Shown in pieces: positions 24,391 through 32,832 of a stretch of DNA of 51,122 nucleotides. Position 1 is the first letter of the stretch; each line of letters opens with the position of its first letter. The stretch covers positions 1-51,122 of the forward strand of contig CAMCTC010000025.1 of assembly GCA_945878355.1 (NCBI GenBank). The letters are read 5' to 3'. The DNA is from Bordetella parapertussis. GTDB taxonomy: Bacteria; Pseudomonadota; Gammaproteobacteria; Burkholderiales; Burkholderiaceae_C. A model generated the notes under the pieces. It did no database searches, was not told the DNA's origin, and saw only the letters and a program-made list of their open reading frames with translations. The position numbers were made by a program, and so were the translations under genes.

Positions 24391-24906
24391 TTGACCATCC
24401 ACCACCGCCGTTCACTGCTCGAGCATCTGCGCGGCCAACTGGCTGTTGACTGGTGGGGCCACCACGGCATCGCCCACTGGGCCAGGGTGCGGGCCAACGG
24501 GCTGATGCTGGCCCGCGACACCGGCGCGAACCTGCATGTGGTCGAGTTGTTTGCGTTTTTTCATGACGCCAGGCGGATCAACGAGTACGACGACGAAGAC
24601 CACGGCGCACGCGGCGGCGAATTGGCCAAGCGCTTGAGGGGCCGTTACTTTGATGCCACCGACGACGAGATGGACTTGCTCGCCTACGCCTGCACCCACC
24701 ACAGCGATGGCATGACGCAGGCCGACCCAACCGTGTTGACCTGCTGGGACGCGGATCGCCTGGACCTGGGACGGGTGGGCATCACCCCAAATCCCAAATA
24801 CCTTGGAACCAAGGCCGCACGAACCGAAGCCAGCATGGCCAAGGCCAACCAGCGTGCCGAGGCTTGGTGCGATGCGTTCGATGAGCGGCGGCGCAGGCAA
24901 GGTTGA
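24391..24906 (+). CDS. HD-domain metal-dependent phosphohydrolase
   Basis: This is a 171-residue HD-fold protein. The metal-binding residues are visible as HHGIAHWARVRANGL, FAFFHDARR (the His-Asp pair) and ACTHHSDG, with a final Asp in CWDADRLDLGRVG. The conserved RITPNPKYL-like segment (VGITPNPKYLGT) near the end is typical of a small uncharacterised HD family. I chose the TTG at 24391 because a GGGGAAG site lies just upstream. The frame is open to 24277, but that extension is not conserved-looking. The substrate is probably a nucleotide or phosphorylated metabolite. Confidence 0.75.
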   Translation: MTIHHRRSLLEHLRGQLAVDWWGHHGIAHWARVRANGLMLARDTGANLHVVELFAFFHDARRINEYDDEDHGARGGELAKRLRGRYFDATDDEMDLLAYACTHHSDGMTQADPTVLTCWDADRLDLGRVGITPNPKYLGTKAARTEASMAKANQRAEAWCDAFDERRRRQG

Positions 24907-24922
24907 CGGGCTTAGCCTAGCT

Positions 24923-24936
24923 CGCCACATGTGGCG
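24923..24936. other. 14-bp perfect palindrome after the HD gene
   Basis: CGCCACATGTGGCG is fully self-complementary, and AGCC and GGCT flank it. It lies 17 bp after the HD gene and 77 bp before the TctC-like start. It has no T-tract, so it could be an operator for the transporter operon as easily as a terminator. Confidence 0.4.
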
Positions 24937-25012
24937 TGGGCTACAACCACACAAAGAACTGCATAAAACGATACAGTCAATCTCCACACAGAACTCTTCT
25001 CGGAGAAGCACG

Positions 25013-25981
25013 ATGATCAGGATCCGCCTTCATACCCTCGTGGCCGTGCTTGCCGTCGCCGGCTCCAGCCTGCTGCCGTCCGTTGCCCAGACTGCCGGCG
25101 ATTGGCCGCAGAAGGAAATCACCCTCATCAACAATTTCCCGCCCGGGTCGGCCACGGAGCTGACGGCGCGAGCCTTTGCGCGCAGCATCAGCAAGACCCT
25201 GGGCAAGACCGTGGTCATCAAGGCGGTGCCCGGCGGAGCTGGGCAACTAGGCCCTGCTGAACTGGCCCGCAGCGCGCCCGACGGCTACACCATGGGGCTG
25301 GTGGGCTCGTCCTCCTACCTGACCGCGCCACACATGGTGGACTTGCCGTTCAAGCCCTGGGAGTCATTCGACCTGATCGCGCAGATCGCCGAACTGCGCT
25401 ACGGCATCGGGGTGCGCAAAGACTCGCCGATCAAGAGCATTGACGACATGATCAAGCTCTCAAAGGAAAAGCGTCTCACCTACAGCTCGACCAGCCCGAA
25501 CAACGTGCTGCCGATGTTTCAGATGGCCAAGTTCAATGGCGCCAATCTGCGCTGGATCGTCTTCTCGGGTGGATCGGAAGCCGTGCTTCAAGCCGTGGGC
25601 GGCCACGTGGACGTAACGCTGCAGAGCGCGACTGAAATGAAGCCTCAGATCGAGGCAGGAAACCTGCGCCTGCTGGCCTCGGCGTCTCCCACACGTTGGC
25701 CGGAATACCCCGACGTGCGCACCCTGCGTGAGCAGGGCTACAACTACATCAGCTTCGGCCCGATGGGCTATGCCTTCCCGCGTGGCGTCGACCCCAAGAT
25801 CCGTGCGCGCATGGAGGAGGCTTTTGCGATCGCGATCAAGGACCCCGAGGTTCTCGACCAGCTCACCAAGCTGGGGGTTGCGCCTTCATACCGCTCGGGT
25901 GCCGACTTCCACAAGTACATGAAAGAGATGGAGCCGCTGTTCATTCAGATCTTGACTGAATCCGGCATGAAGACGCGATGA
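25013..25981 (+). CDS. Bug/TctC-type periplasmic substrate-binding protein
   Basis: This is a 322-residue solute receptor of the tripartite tricarboxylate transporter (TTT). A Sec signal peptide covers residues 1-26 (ending SVAQTA). The mature part shows the family pattern: ITLINNFPPGSATELTARAF, VIKAVPGGAGQLGPAELARS, DGYTMGLVGSSSYL and GGHVDVTLQSATEMKPQIEA. The ATG at 25013 follows a GGAGAAG site, and the signal peptide fixes the start. It overlaps tctB by 4 bp. The ligand is a carboxylate of unknown identity. Burkholderiales carry many such receptors, but this one is linked to its own membrane genes. Confidence 0.9.
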   Translation: MIRIRLHTLVAVLAVAGSSLLPSVAQTAGDWPQKEITLINNFPPGSATELTARAFARSISKTLGKTVVIKAVPGGAGQLGPAELARSAPDGYTMGLVGSSSYLTAPHMVDLPFKPWESFDLIAQIAELRYGIGVRKDSPIKSIDDMIKLSKEKRLTYSSTSPNNVLPMFQMAKFNGANLRWIVFSGGSEAVLQAVGGHVDVTLQSATEMKPQIEAGNLRLLASASPTRWPEYPDVRTLREQGYNYISFGPMGYAFPRGVDPKIRARMEEAFAIAIKDPEVLDQLTKLGVAPSYRSGADFHKYMKEMEPLFIQILTESGMKTR

Positions 25982-26511
25982 ATGGCGCCGCGATGAGCTT
26001 CTCTGGCGCGCGCTGGACCGCCATCGGTTTGCTGGGCGCTGCCGTGGCCACACTCTGGCAAGCGCAGGCGCTGCCACGCTGGGGTTTCGACGGGCCCGGC
26101 ACGGGGATCTTCCCGCAGGTTCTTTCGGTCATCGCCATCGCGCTGTCGGCTCTGGTGCTGTTGCTTGACCGGCGCGCGCCGGAACCGGCAGACAACGGCG
26201 ACAGCGAGGCAGTATCACGCTACGATCTGGCAGAGCCGGCGCAGCGACGGGTGTTCCACTTCTACCTGTTGGCTCTGGCGCTGATGGTGGTGGGAACCTG
26301 GTGGCTGGGCTTCATCGTCACGGTCGCCCTGGTCATCATCACCATCATGCGGTTTGGCGAAGGTGTGAGCTGGCGCGCCACGCTGATCACCACGGCCTGC
26401 GTGGTGCTGGTGGGTCAGCTCGGCTTTGGCTGGTTGCTCCAGGTCAGCCTGCCGGAAGGCTCGCTTGACCGCGCGGTGCTTGGGCTGATGCGCGCCGCAG
26501 GGATGCTGTAG
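25978..26511 (+). CDS. TctB-type small membrane subunit of the TTT transporter
   Basis: This is a 177-residue integral membrane protein with four predicted helices, among them WTAIGLLGAAVATLWQAQAL, VLSVIAIALSALVLLL and FYLLALALMVVGTWWLGFIV. DGPGTGIFPQVL is the conserved P-loop-like motif between helices 1 and 2 in TctB proteins. The ATG at 25978 overlaps the receptor stop; a second ATG at 25993 is possible. Its stop shares a base with the GTG of tctA. Confidence 0.88.
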   Translation: MNGAAMSFSGARWTAIGLLGAAVATLWQAQALPRWGFDGPGTGIFPQVLSVIAIALSALVLLLDRRAPEPADNGDSEAVSRYDLAEPAQRRVFHFYLLALALMVVGTWWLGFIVTVALVIITIMRFGEGVSWRATLITTACVVLVGQLGFGWLLQVSLPEGSLDRAVLGLMRAAGML

Positions 26512-27998
26512 TGGAAAACCTCATCGGCGGCTTCGCCACGGTCTTCCAGCCGGCCACCCTCGCCTGCTGTTTCATCGGCGTGTTGCTGGGCACGGTCGTC
26601 GGCATCCTGCCCGGCCTGGGCCCGCTCACCACCATCGCACTGCTGCTGCCCATCACGTACAAGATGGACGTCACCTCGGCGATCATCATGCTGTCGGGCA
26701 TCTACTACGGCGTCGCCTATGGTGGCACCGTCACCTCGGTGCTGATGCGCATCCCGGGCGAAGCTTCGTCGGTGGTCACCTGTCTCGACGGCTATGAGAT
26801 GGCCCGTAAAGGGCGCGCCGGCGCGGCGCTGGGCATCGCCGCCCTGGGCTCGTTCTTCGCTGGGACGGTTGGCGTGGTCGCCATCTCCTATCTATCGCCC
26901 CCGCTGTCGCGCTGGGTGCTGGCCTTCGGGCCCGCCGAGTACTCGATGGTGATGCTCGCCGGGCTTGCTCTCGTCACCTACTTCTCCAATGGCTCCAGGC
27001 TGAAGGCGGTGCTGATGGCCGTGTTCGGCTTATTGCTCTGCACCGTCGGGTCCGATCCGCTGGCCGGGTCGGCGCGGCTGACCTTCGGTGTCTTTCATCT
27101 GCTCGGCGGCATCGACCTGGTGCCGCTCGCGATCGGCCTGTTCGGCATCTCCGAAGTGCTGTCGATGGCCTTGACCAAGCCGGAGAAGCTGAAGGTTCTG
27201 ACACCGCCCGCCACCTTGTTGGGCTTCATGCCGAACCGCGAGGAGTTTCGGCGCTCGGTGGCGCCGGTGATGCGGGGCACGGTCATGGGGTTTCTGGTCG
27301 GGCTCATTCCGGGCGGCGGCGCGGTGCTGGCAACCTTTGTCTCCTACGCCACGGAGCGCAAGCTGTCCAAGCATCCGGAGGAGTTCGGCAAGGGCGCGGT
27401 GGAGGGGCTCGCCGGCCCCGAAGCTGCCAACAACGCGGGCACAGCAGGTGCCTTCGTGCCCCTGCTGTGCATGGGCGTTCCGGCCAACGCCATCACGGCG
27501 CTGCTGCTCGGCGCCTTCATGATCCATGGTGTTGCCCCCGGCCCGACCATCATGGAGCGGCAGCCCGAGATCTTCTGGGGCATCGTGGCCAGTATGTACG
27601 TGGGCAACGTGATGCTGCTGATCTTGAACCTGCCGCTGATCGGCTTGTTCGTGCGCATCCTGGACGTGCCGCGTGCCTGGCTGGCACCGATCATCCTTAT
27701 GGTGTGTCTGATTGGCGTCTATTCCACCAACAGTGCTCCCATGGACGTTCTGCTCGCGGTGCTGTTCGGTATCACCGGCTACATTCTTCGCCGCTACGGC
27801 TATGACCTCGGCATCGTGATCCTCGCCTATGTGCTTGGCGGCATCTTCGAACGCTCGGTGCGCCGGGCATTGGCCATCTCCGATGGTGATCTGGCGATTT
27901 TCGTGTCGACCCCTCTGACCATCAGCTTTGCGGTGATCACGGCCGTCTTGGTGGTAATCGCCTTCATCCCACGCCGGCAGATCGCATCTCCGAAGTAG
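26511..27998 (+). CDS. TctA-type large membrane subunit of the TTT transporter
   Basis: This is a 495-residue protein with about eleven or twelve membrane segments. Family motifs are GTVVGILPGLGPLTTIALLL near residue 29, GIYYGVAYGGTVTSVLMRIP and GYEMARKGRAGAALGIAALG. In the second half they are VGLIPGGGAVLATFVSY and AANNAGTAGAFVPLLCMGVP, where the two inverted halves repeat the PGxGP-type loop. The GTG start at 26511 shares its G with the tctB TAG. It couples proton or sodium flow to carboxylate import. Confidence 0.92.
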   Translation: MENLIGGFATVFQPATLACCFIGVLLGTVVGILPGLGPLTTIALLLPITYKMDVTSAIIMLSGIYYGVAYGGTVTSVLMRIPGEASSVVTCLDGYEMARKGRAGAALGIAALGSFFAGTVGVVAISYLSPPLSRWVLAFGPAEYSMVMLAGLALVTYFSNGSRLKAVLMAVFGLLLCTVGSDPLAGSARLTFGVFHLLGGIDLVPLAIGLFGISEVLSMALTKPEKLKVLTPPATLLGFMPNREEFRRSVAPVMRGTVMGFLVGLIPGGGAVLATFVSYATERKLSKHPEEFGKGAVEGLAGPEAANNAGTAGAFVPLLCMGVPANAITALLLGAFMIHGVAPGPTIMERQPEIFWGIVASMYVGNVMLLILNLPLIGLFVRILDVPRAWLAPIILMVCLIGVYSTNSAPMDVLLAVLFGITGYILRRYGYDLGIVILAYVLGGIFERSVRRALAISDGDLAIFVSTPLTISFAVITAVLVVIAFIPRRQIASPK

Positions 27999-28350
27999 AA
28001 ACACAGGCCACGCTGGAACCGTGATTCGCCGGGCGCATCGAGAAGCGGCTGGTGAAGCGGCAACCCAGGGATGGCGAGACGGAGCGCGTGTCGATGTCGG
28101 GCTGGCTTGGCTAACTGAGCTGAATTTACAGCTCTTGAACAGAAGACGTTCACTGGTGAGCGCGGGATCGAGGCCCGAACACTGCGCTGCACTTCGCAGG
28201 TAAACGGCCCGTGGTACGTGTTCACGGGGTACATCGAGGCCCGACATGCCTGCTCCTGACCGGATGCACCGTGAGCGTCCAGCCATCCCACATTGCGCGG
28301 CGACTGGCATGACATGAGGATGGTGTCCACCCAACAATTGGTGGACGCCC
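27999..28350. other. gene-free spacer with two hairpins
   Basis: No gene is recognised here. GAGCTG/CAGCTC (28117-28134) forms a short hairpin that could end the tct transcript, although the T-run is poor. GTCCACC/GGTGGAC (28325-28346) forms a 7-bp dyad immediately before the IS66-type remnant and may belong to its terminal region. Confidence 0.4.
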
Positions 28351-28563
28351 ATGTATCCCAGAAGTACCCCGCGACGGCGACACGCCGTCGAGTACAAAGC
28401 CAAAGTGCTGGCCGCTTGCAACGAGCCTGGTGCGTCGATCTCGGCCGTGGCGCTGGGCCACGGACTGAACGCCAACCAGGGGCGCAGCCTGAAGCACGCA
28501 GGTATCGGGCAGTCATTGGGCGCGACGGCTAAGGCGTCCAAGGCATTCGCGCCCATGCTGGCA
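28351..28563 (+). pseudogene. IS66-family TnpA remnant
   Basis: The frame from the ATG at 28351 begins MYPRSTPRRRHAVEYKAKVL, then ACNEPGASISAVALGHGLNA and NQGRSLK. This matches the N-terminal HTH of the IS66 accessory protein TnpA, where such a basic lead precedes a helix-turn-helix. The expected RKW after the second helix is replaced by RSLK, and homology fades after about 70 residues. TnpB and TnpC are absent. It is the trace of one insertion event between two ordinary genes. Confidence 0.6.
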
Positions 28564-28724
28564 GCCGATGCTCGATTCGACCGAGGGCCTGAAAACGCGC
28601 GCGATCAGGCGTGCCGATGCACATCTCGCACGGCCAAGCCGCCACCCACCAAGAGCCGCGCCTCGGCACGTCACAAACTTGAAACACAAACGTCATGTAA
28701 TGACCGGCACTACTCTCCTAAACG

Positions 28725-30911
28725 ATGCACATGTCGAAAATATTTCATCTTCTGGCGGTTCTGGCATTGCCCTTAGTTGTCGGTGCTTGCGGTGGCGGCA
28801 GTTCCGGCACACCGTTCGAGACGCCAGCGCTGTCGGCCACCGCGCCACAGAACACGTATGACCTGTCCAACTACGTTTTGACCGGCAGCTACCTGCTGCC
28901 GGTGGCGCCGTCGGCCGCCAACAAACTGGCCCACGAGGCCTCGGCAGTTACCTACAACAAGGACACCGACACGCTGTTTGTGGTTGGTGACGGTGGCACG
29001 TCCATTGTTCAGGTGACCAAAACGGGTGTGCTGGTGGATTCGATGCAGTTGGCCGCCGGAACCAGCCCGCAGGGTACCTACTTCTACGATCCCGAGGGCA
29101 TCAGCTATATCGGCAATGGCAAGTTTGTGATGGTCGAAGAGCGGGACCGCCAGGTCAACGAGTTCAGCTACGTCGCAGGCAGCACGCTGAGCGGCGCCAA
29201 TGTACGAAAGGTCAAGCTCGGAACGAGCATCGGCAACATTGGCATCGAGGGCCTGAGCTTCGATCCGATGACGGGAGGCTACGTCCTGGTCAAAGAGGCG
29301 ACGCCTGTGGGAGTTTTTCAGAGCAGCATTGACTTTGCCTCGGGCACTGCCTCCAATGGTTCGCCGACAACGGTCAACTCGATCAACTTGTTTGATCCGG
29401 CAAAAACAGGCCTTTCGACGCACAGCGATGTCTACGCAGTCTCCAACATCTTGGCCAGCACCGCGCCCGACTACAGCCACCTGCTGGTTCTTAGCGCGCC
29501 TGACGGCAAGATTGTGAAGATCGATCGCAGCGGCAATATTCAAAGCACCCTCGCGGTCAGTGCCACGGCAAAGATCGAAGGCATGACAATGGATGGCCAA
29601 GGCAACCTCTACATCGTCAGCGAAGAGGGTGGCGGCAGCATCGACAGACCACAGTTGCAGGTCTATTCGCCCAGGACCAGCAAATCCGCGATGTCGATCG
29701 GGAGCAATCTCTACCTAACGTTCAACCAGCCCATCATGGCGGCTACCGGTAGCATCACGCTCAGTAACGGCGCTGGTGACACCCGCACGATCGCCATCAC
29801 CGACACCACACAGGTAACGATCAGCGGAAATACGCTGAAGATCAATCCAGCGACGGACCTGGTTGCCGGGAGCACCTACGGTGTGAGCTACCCCGCCGGG
29901 GTGATCAAGGATGCCGATGGTCGCGAAGCACCGGCGCTTAGCTCGTCGACCATAAGTTTGAGTACGCTGCCCGACATCCTGGCGCCAGAGTTGGCCAGTT
30001 CATTGCCCTCTGACGACGCCGCAGGCGTCACTGGCAACCACATCGTGTTGACCTTCAATGAACCCGTAAAGGCCGGCACTGGCAGCATCTATATCAGCAA
30101 CGGGCTGGGCGATTTGCGCAACATCGCTGTCAGCGACATCACCCAAGTCACGATCAGCGGTAAGACCGTGGATATCAACCCCAGCGTGGACCTGATCAAA
30201 GGCCTGACCTACAACGTGCAGATGGCCAGTGGCGTGATCAAGGACCAGGCCGGCAACAACTTCGCCGGGCTGACATCACCGACCGCGCTGAATTTCAGCA
30301 CCATGGTGTCGTCGTCGACGCCCACGGCGCTGATCACCGAGGTCAACTCCAACGCAGTTGGCGGCGACTTCTTCGAACTCTTCAATTACGGCGCTACCGA
30401 GATCGATCTCAGCGGCTGGAAGTGGGACGACGACTCGGCCAACCCGGCGTCGGGCGCCACATTCCCGCCGGGTACGAAGATCGCTGCAGGCCAGCGAATC
30501 GTTGTACTCACCGAAAGTATTGACGCGGCATCGTTCAAGACCGCCTGGGGTGGTTTGACGGGCGTCACGGTCGTCACTGCGGCCACCGCGCCATCAGGCT
30601 TGGGCCTGGGCGGCTCAGGCGACGCAGTTGTGTTGTTCGACGCCTCGGGCCGAACGATCACGTGGTTCAACTACAAGACGACAAACATCATCTCGGTCGC
30701 GGCCGACGCCACCGTGCTCACGCCAGCGGAGGCGGCAACCGGCGTCACGCGCGCGTCGACACATGCCGGCCAGTCCTTTGGCGCTGCGCTAGCGACGACC
30801 TCGGCCGTGTGGGACGGCGTGTCGGTAATGGCACCGAAGTACAAGTCGGCGGTGGTCGGAGAGCTCAACGCCATTGCCTCTGGTGTGGCGATCGGCTCAC
30901 CGGGCAACTGA
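28725..30911 (+). CDS. lipoprotein with SdiA-regulated, Ig-like and lamin-tail domains
   Basis: This is a 728-residue secreted lipoprotein with the signal FHLLAVLALPLVVGAC (Cys22) followed by a glycine run. Residues ~45-320 resemble the SdiA-regulated/YjiK beta-propeller (HEASAVTYNKDTDTLFVVGD, GIEGLSFDPMTGGYVLVKEA and IEGMTMDGQGNLYIVSEEGG). Two SwmB/Ig-like modules follow (~315-420 and ~420-530), each with a SLTFNxP-type strand and TQVTISG. The last part (~535-700) is a lamin-tail domain (ALITEVNSNAVGGDFFELFN, then IDLSGWKWDD). Lamin-tail domains in bacterial surface proteins often accompany phytase- or nuclease-like modules. ATGs at 28725 and 28731 are both possible. A GC hairpin follows the stop. 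Confidence 0.82.
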   Translation: MHMSKIFHLLAVLALPLVVGACGGGSSGTPFETPALSATAPQNTYDLSNYVLTGSYLLPVAPSAANKLAHEASAVTYNKDTDTLFVVGDGGTSIVQVTKTGVLVDSMQLAAGTSPQGTYFYDPEGISYIGNGKFVMVEERDRQVNEFSYVAGSTLSGANVRKVKLGTSIGNIGIEGLSFDPMTGGYVLVKEATPVGVFQSSIDFASGTASNGSPTTVNSINLFDPAKTGLSTHSDVYAVSNILASTAPDYSHLLVLSAPDGKIVKIDRSGNIQSTLAVSATAKIEGMTMDGQGNLYIVSEEGGGSIDRPQLQVYSPRTSKSAMSIGSNLYLTFNQPIMAATGSITLSNGAGDTRTIAITDTTQVTISGNTLKINPATDLVAGSTYGVSYPAGVIKDADGREAPALSSSTISLSTLPDILAPELASSLPSDDAAGVTGNHIVLTFNEPVKAGTGSIYISNGLGDLRNIAVSDITQVTISGKTVDINPSVDLIKGLTYNVQMASGVIKDQAGNNFAGLTSPTALNFSTMVSSSTPTALITEVNSNAVGGDFFELFNYGATEIDLSGWKWDDDSANPASGATFPPGTKIAAGQRIVVLTESIDAASFKTAWGGLTGVTVVTAATAPSGLGLGGSGDAVVLFDASGRTITWFNYKTTNIISVAADATVLTPAEAATGVTRASTHAGQSFGAALATTSAVWDGVSVMAPKYKSAVVGELNAIASGVAIGSPGN

Positions 30912-30915
30912 CGCT

Positions 30916-30942
30916 GGCGCGCGCCTGCAAGATGCGCGCGCC
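30916..30942 (+). terminator. GC-rich hairpin after the lipoprotein gene
   Basis: A perfect 9-bp stem GGCGCGCGC/GCGCGCGCC with a 9-nt loop starts 5 bp after the stop. There is no U-tract, so termination would be weak or need Rho. The stem may also shield the 3' end. Confidence 0.5.
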
Positions 30943-31026
30943 TGTCAACATGTCTGGGCTGAGGCTTGTGTGCTGGCCATGTAAGTAGCCCTAACAATTG
31001 AAAGGCTGGGTCAAATCGACTTGAGC

Positions 31027-31440
31027 TCAGTAGTTGCTGACCCAGTTTTCAACATGCAGCCCAGCGTAGTTCACAAAGTCCGCTTCATTGTTGGTCACCA
31101 GTGCCACCCCTAAAGCGATCGCATGGGACGCGATGAGTTTGTCCAGGGCATCGCGGTTGCGATCTTTGTAGGCGGCGCGTATCGGGCCATAGGCCCTGGC
31201 CGCTGGTGCATCGAAGGACGAAACCAGGATGTCGTCGAGCAAGCTCTCCAGTGCCGACCGGTTGGCTTCCTGTACCGCAGGGCTTGAGCAGGCGATACCA
31301 AATTCAAGTTCAGCCAAGGTCACCGCAGAAATGACAACGTCGCCCACAAAGCACGCCGCAAAGCGCTCGCGCACCTCGTCAGGCTGGTACTTCATCAGGT
31401 AGATGCAGATGTTGGTGTCGAGCATGTACTTCGGGCTCAT
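31027..31440 (-). CDS. vapC: VapC-type PIN toxin
   Basis: This is a 137-residue PIN-domain ribonuclease, which in known VapCs cuts initiator tRNA or rRNA. The four acidic positions are visible: Asp in YMLDTNICIYLM (residue 8), Glu in TLAELEFGIA, Asp in NRDALDKLIASHAIAL, and Asp/Asn in LVTNNEADF. It ends HVENWVSNY, as in close VapC homologues. The ATG overlaps the VapB stop by 4 bp. The gene is intact. Confidence 0.92.
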   Translation of the reverse strand: MSPKYMLDTNICIYLMKYQPDEVRERFAACFVGDVVISAVTLAELEFGIACSSPAVQEANRSALESLLDDILVSSFDAPAARAYGPIRAAYKDRNRDALDKLIASHAIALGVALVTNNEADFVNYAGLHVENWVSNY

Positions 31441-31673
31441 AAAGCTTCGCGCTCCCCCTCGACGTTTTCGCCCCGGCCCTGGGACATGAAATCTGGTGAG
31501 AACTTGGCGAGTTTGCCCAGCACATCGCCTAGGCGGCGCTGCGCCGGACGGATGCGCAACTCGTCCCCCTGGCGCTCGATGACCAGATCAAGATCCCACG
31601 TGCTGTAAGCAAGCTCGGCAGGAATGCGAACGGCCTGCGAGTTGCCGTTCTTGAAAAGTTTGGTGCTGGCCAT
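31437..31673 (-). CDS. vapB: VapB antitoxin (AbrB/SpoVT type)
   Basis: This is a 78-residue antitoxin with an AbrB swapped-hairpin DNA-binding N-terminus (MASTKLFKNGNSQAVRIPAE) and a C-terminal toxin-binding tail (KFSPDFMSQGR). The ATG at 31673 follows an AAGAGG site. An open frame upstream to 31712 is rejected because it covers the operator. It represses its own operon, fitting the two palindromes just upstream, and overlaps vapC by 4 bp. Confidence 0.9.
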   Translation of the reverse strand: MASTKLFKNGNSQAVRIPAELAYSTWDLDLVIERQGDELRIRPAQRRLGDVLGKLAKFSPDFMSQGRGENVEGEREAL

Positions 31674-31689
31674 GGCGAACCTCTTTGGA

Positions 31690-31741
31690 TGTACATGTAC
31701 ACCCCACCCCAAGAAGAAGCAAATGTAAATACATGGATGTA
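31690..31741 (-). promoter_or_regulatory. VapB operator palindromes
   Basis: TGTACATGTACA (31690-31701) is a perfect 12-bp palindrome, and TACAT-GG-ATGTA (31730-31741) is a related dyad. Their centres lie about 40 bp apart, 17-68 bp upstream of vapB. The shared TACAT/ATGTA core suggests two sites for one VapBC complex. Confidence 0.6.
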
Positions 31742-31851
31742 CAACGCATGGACCAGCCTCAAATCTACACCGCCGTCGCCCGCCAGTAAGCGAAGGCAGT
31801 TGTGGCCGGTGACATCACGATGACCAACCGGGCCGGCAGCGCACAAACGTA

Positions 31852-31952
31852 TCAGGTGGCGCAACGAGCCTCGCGCCATGGGCCGCCCAGACCCATGCGG
31901 CCGTGCCTCACCCACAGGAGTGCCTGCGCACTCAACGAGGTGAAGGGCTCAT
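31852..31952 (-). pseudogene. 3' fragment duplicated from the gene at 45710-46330
   Basis: About 80 bp (31874-31952) match 45753-45832 with a few mismatches. The frame reads EPFTSLSAQALLWVRHGRMG, then LGGPWREARCAT, and a TGA at 31852. Only the last ~33 codons exist and nothing upstream belongs to the gene. It lies about 110 bp beyond the vapBC operator. The remaining spacer to 32007 shows no gene. Confidence 0.75.
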
Positions 31953-32007
31953 CGCTGCCGCTGCCGCAGCCAGTACAGCTCGCAGCCGGCAGGAGGCGCC
32001 AGACAGG

Positions 32008-32769
32008 CTATAGCTGCACGCCCTTGGTGAGCGCGCCGTCGACCACCAAGTTGGTGCCGGTGATGAAGCTGGCAGCCGGGCTGGCCAGGAAGGCTGCGGC
32101 GTTGGCCATCTCCTGCGGCGTTCCCATGCGACCGGTCGGGTTCATCGCCAGCGCCTTCTTGAAGAATTCGGGGTTGCCTTGCTCGATCTGGGTCCAGACG
32201 CCACCGGGGAAATAGGTATTGCCCGGCGAGACCGAGTTGGCCCGAATGTGCTTGCCGGCCAAGTTATAGGCCAGGCCCTGGGTGTAGTGGACGATCGCAG
32301 CCTTGAAAGCGCCATAAGGTCCGGCGGCGAAATCAATCTCTCTGCCCGATACGCTGGAGATCGTGACGATGGATCCGTGCTTGCTCTTTTCCAGGTGCGG
32401 CATCGCCGCGCTGACCAACCGCACCGTGCCCATCATGTCGACCTCGAAGCCGCGCTGCCAAGCGGCATCGTCATCTGCGATCGCCAGCGCGCTGACGTTG
32501 GCAACGACGATGTCGAGACCACCGAATTCGGCAGCGGCTGCGTTCACCCAAGCCGCCAGCGCCGGGCCATCGGCGACGTCGACGGCTCTACCGAAGGCCT
32601 TGACGCCATGAGCAGCGAGTTCGGCCACGCTGGCCGCCACCTCGTCGGCGTTGCGGGCGCAGATCGCCACTTGTGCGCCTTCGGCGCCCAAGGTCTGCGC
32701 AATCGCGCGGCCAATGCCCTTGGTGCCGCCGGTGACGACTGCCTTCAAACCTTTGAGACCCAGATCCAT
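32008..32769 (-). CDS. short-chain dehydrogenase/reductase
   Basis: This is a 253-residue SDR of the classical type, with an NAD(P)-binding TGGTKGIGRAIAQTL (residues ~12-26), NVSALAIADD in place of the usual NNAG, and catalytic Ser and Tyr-x-x-x-Lys in ISSVSGREIDFAAGPYGAFK. The C-terminus has the FLASPAASFITGTNLVVDGA block typical of 3-oxoacyl-ACP-reductase-like SDRs. It lies 63 bp downstream of the FmdA-type amidase in the same direction, so the two are probably co-transcribed. The substrate is unknown; a hydroxyacid or aldehyde from amide breakdown is possible. Confidence 0.88.
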   Translation of the reverse strand: MDLGLKGLKAVVTGGTKGIGRAIAQTLGAEGAQVAICARNADEVAASVAELAAHGVKAFGRAVDVADGPALAAWVNAAAAEFGGLDIVVANVSALAIADDDAAWQRGFEVDMMGTVRLVSAAMPHLEKSKHGSIVTISSVSGREIDFAAGPYGAFKAAIVHYTQGLAYNLAGKHIRANSVSPGNTYFPGGVWTQIEQGNPEFFKKALAMNPTGRMGTPQEMANAAAFLASPAASFITGTNLVVDGALTKGVQL

Positions 32770-32832
32770 GACATCTCCTCTGTGACGCGTTGTCGATCGC
32801 GCTGCAAGCAGCGCTGTGGATTGCGCGGGCGA

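Noticed and set aside
27030..28556. 508-codon minus-strand open frame over tctA
   Set aside because: Composition is His/Gln/Arg/Asp-rich and unlike a folded protein. TctA with clear family motifs occupies the other strand.
30985..31030. Integron attC-like site near CCTAACAATT
   Set aside because: No matching GTTRRRY partner or cassette structure could be found on either side, and no integrase is present.
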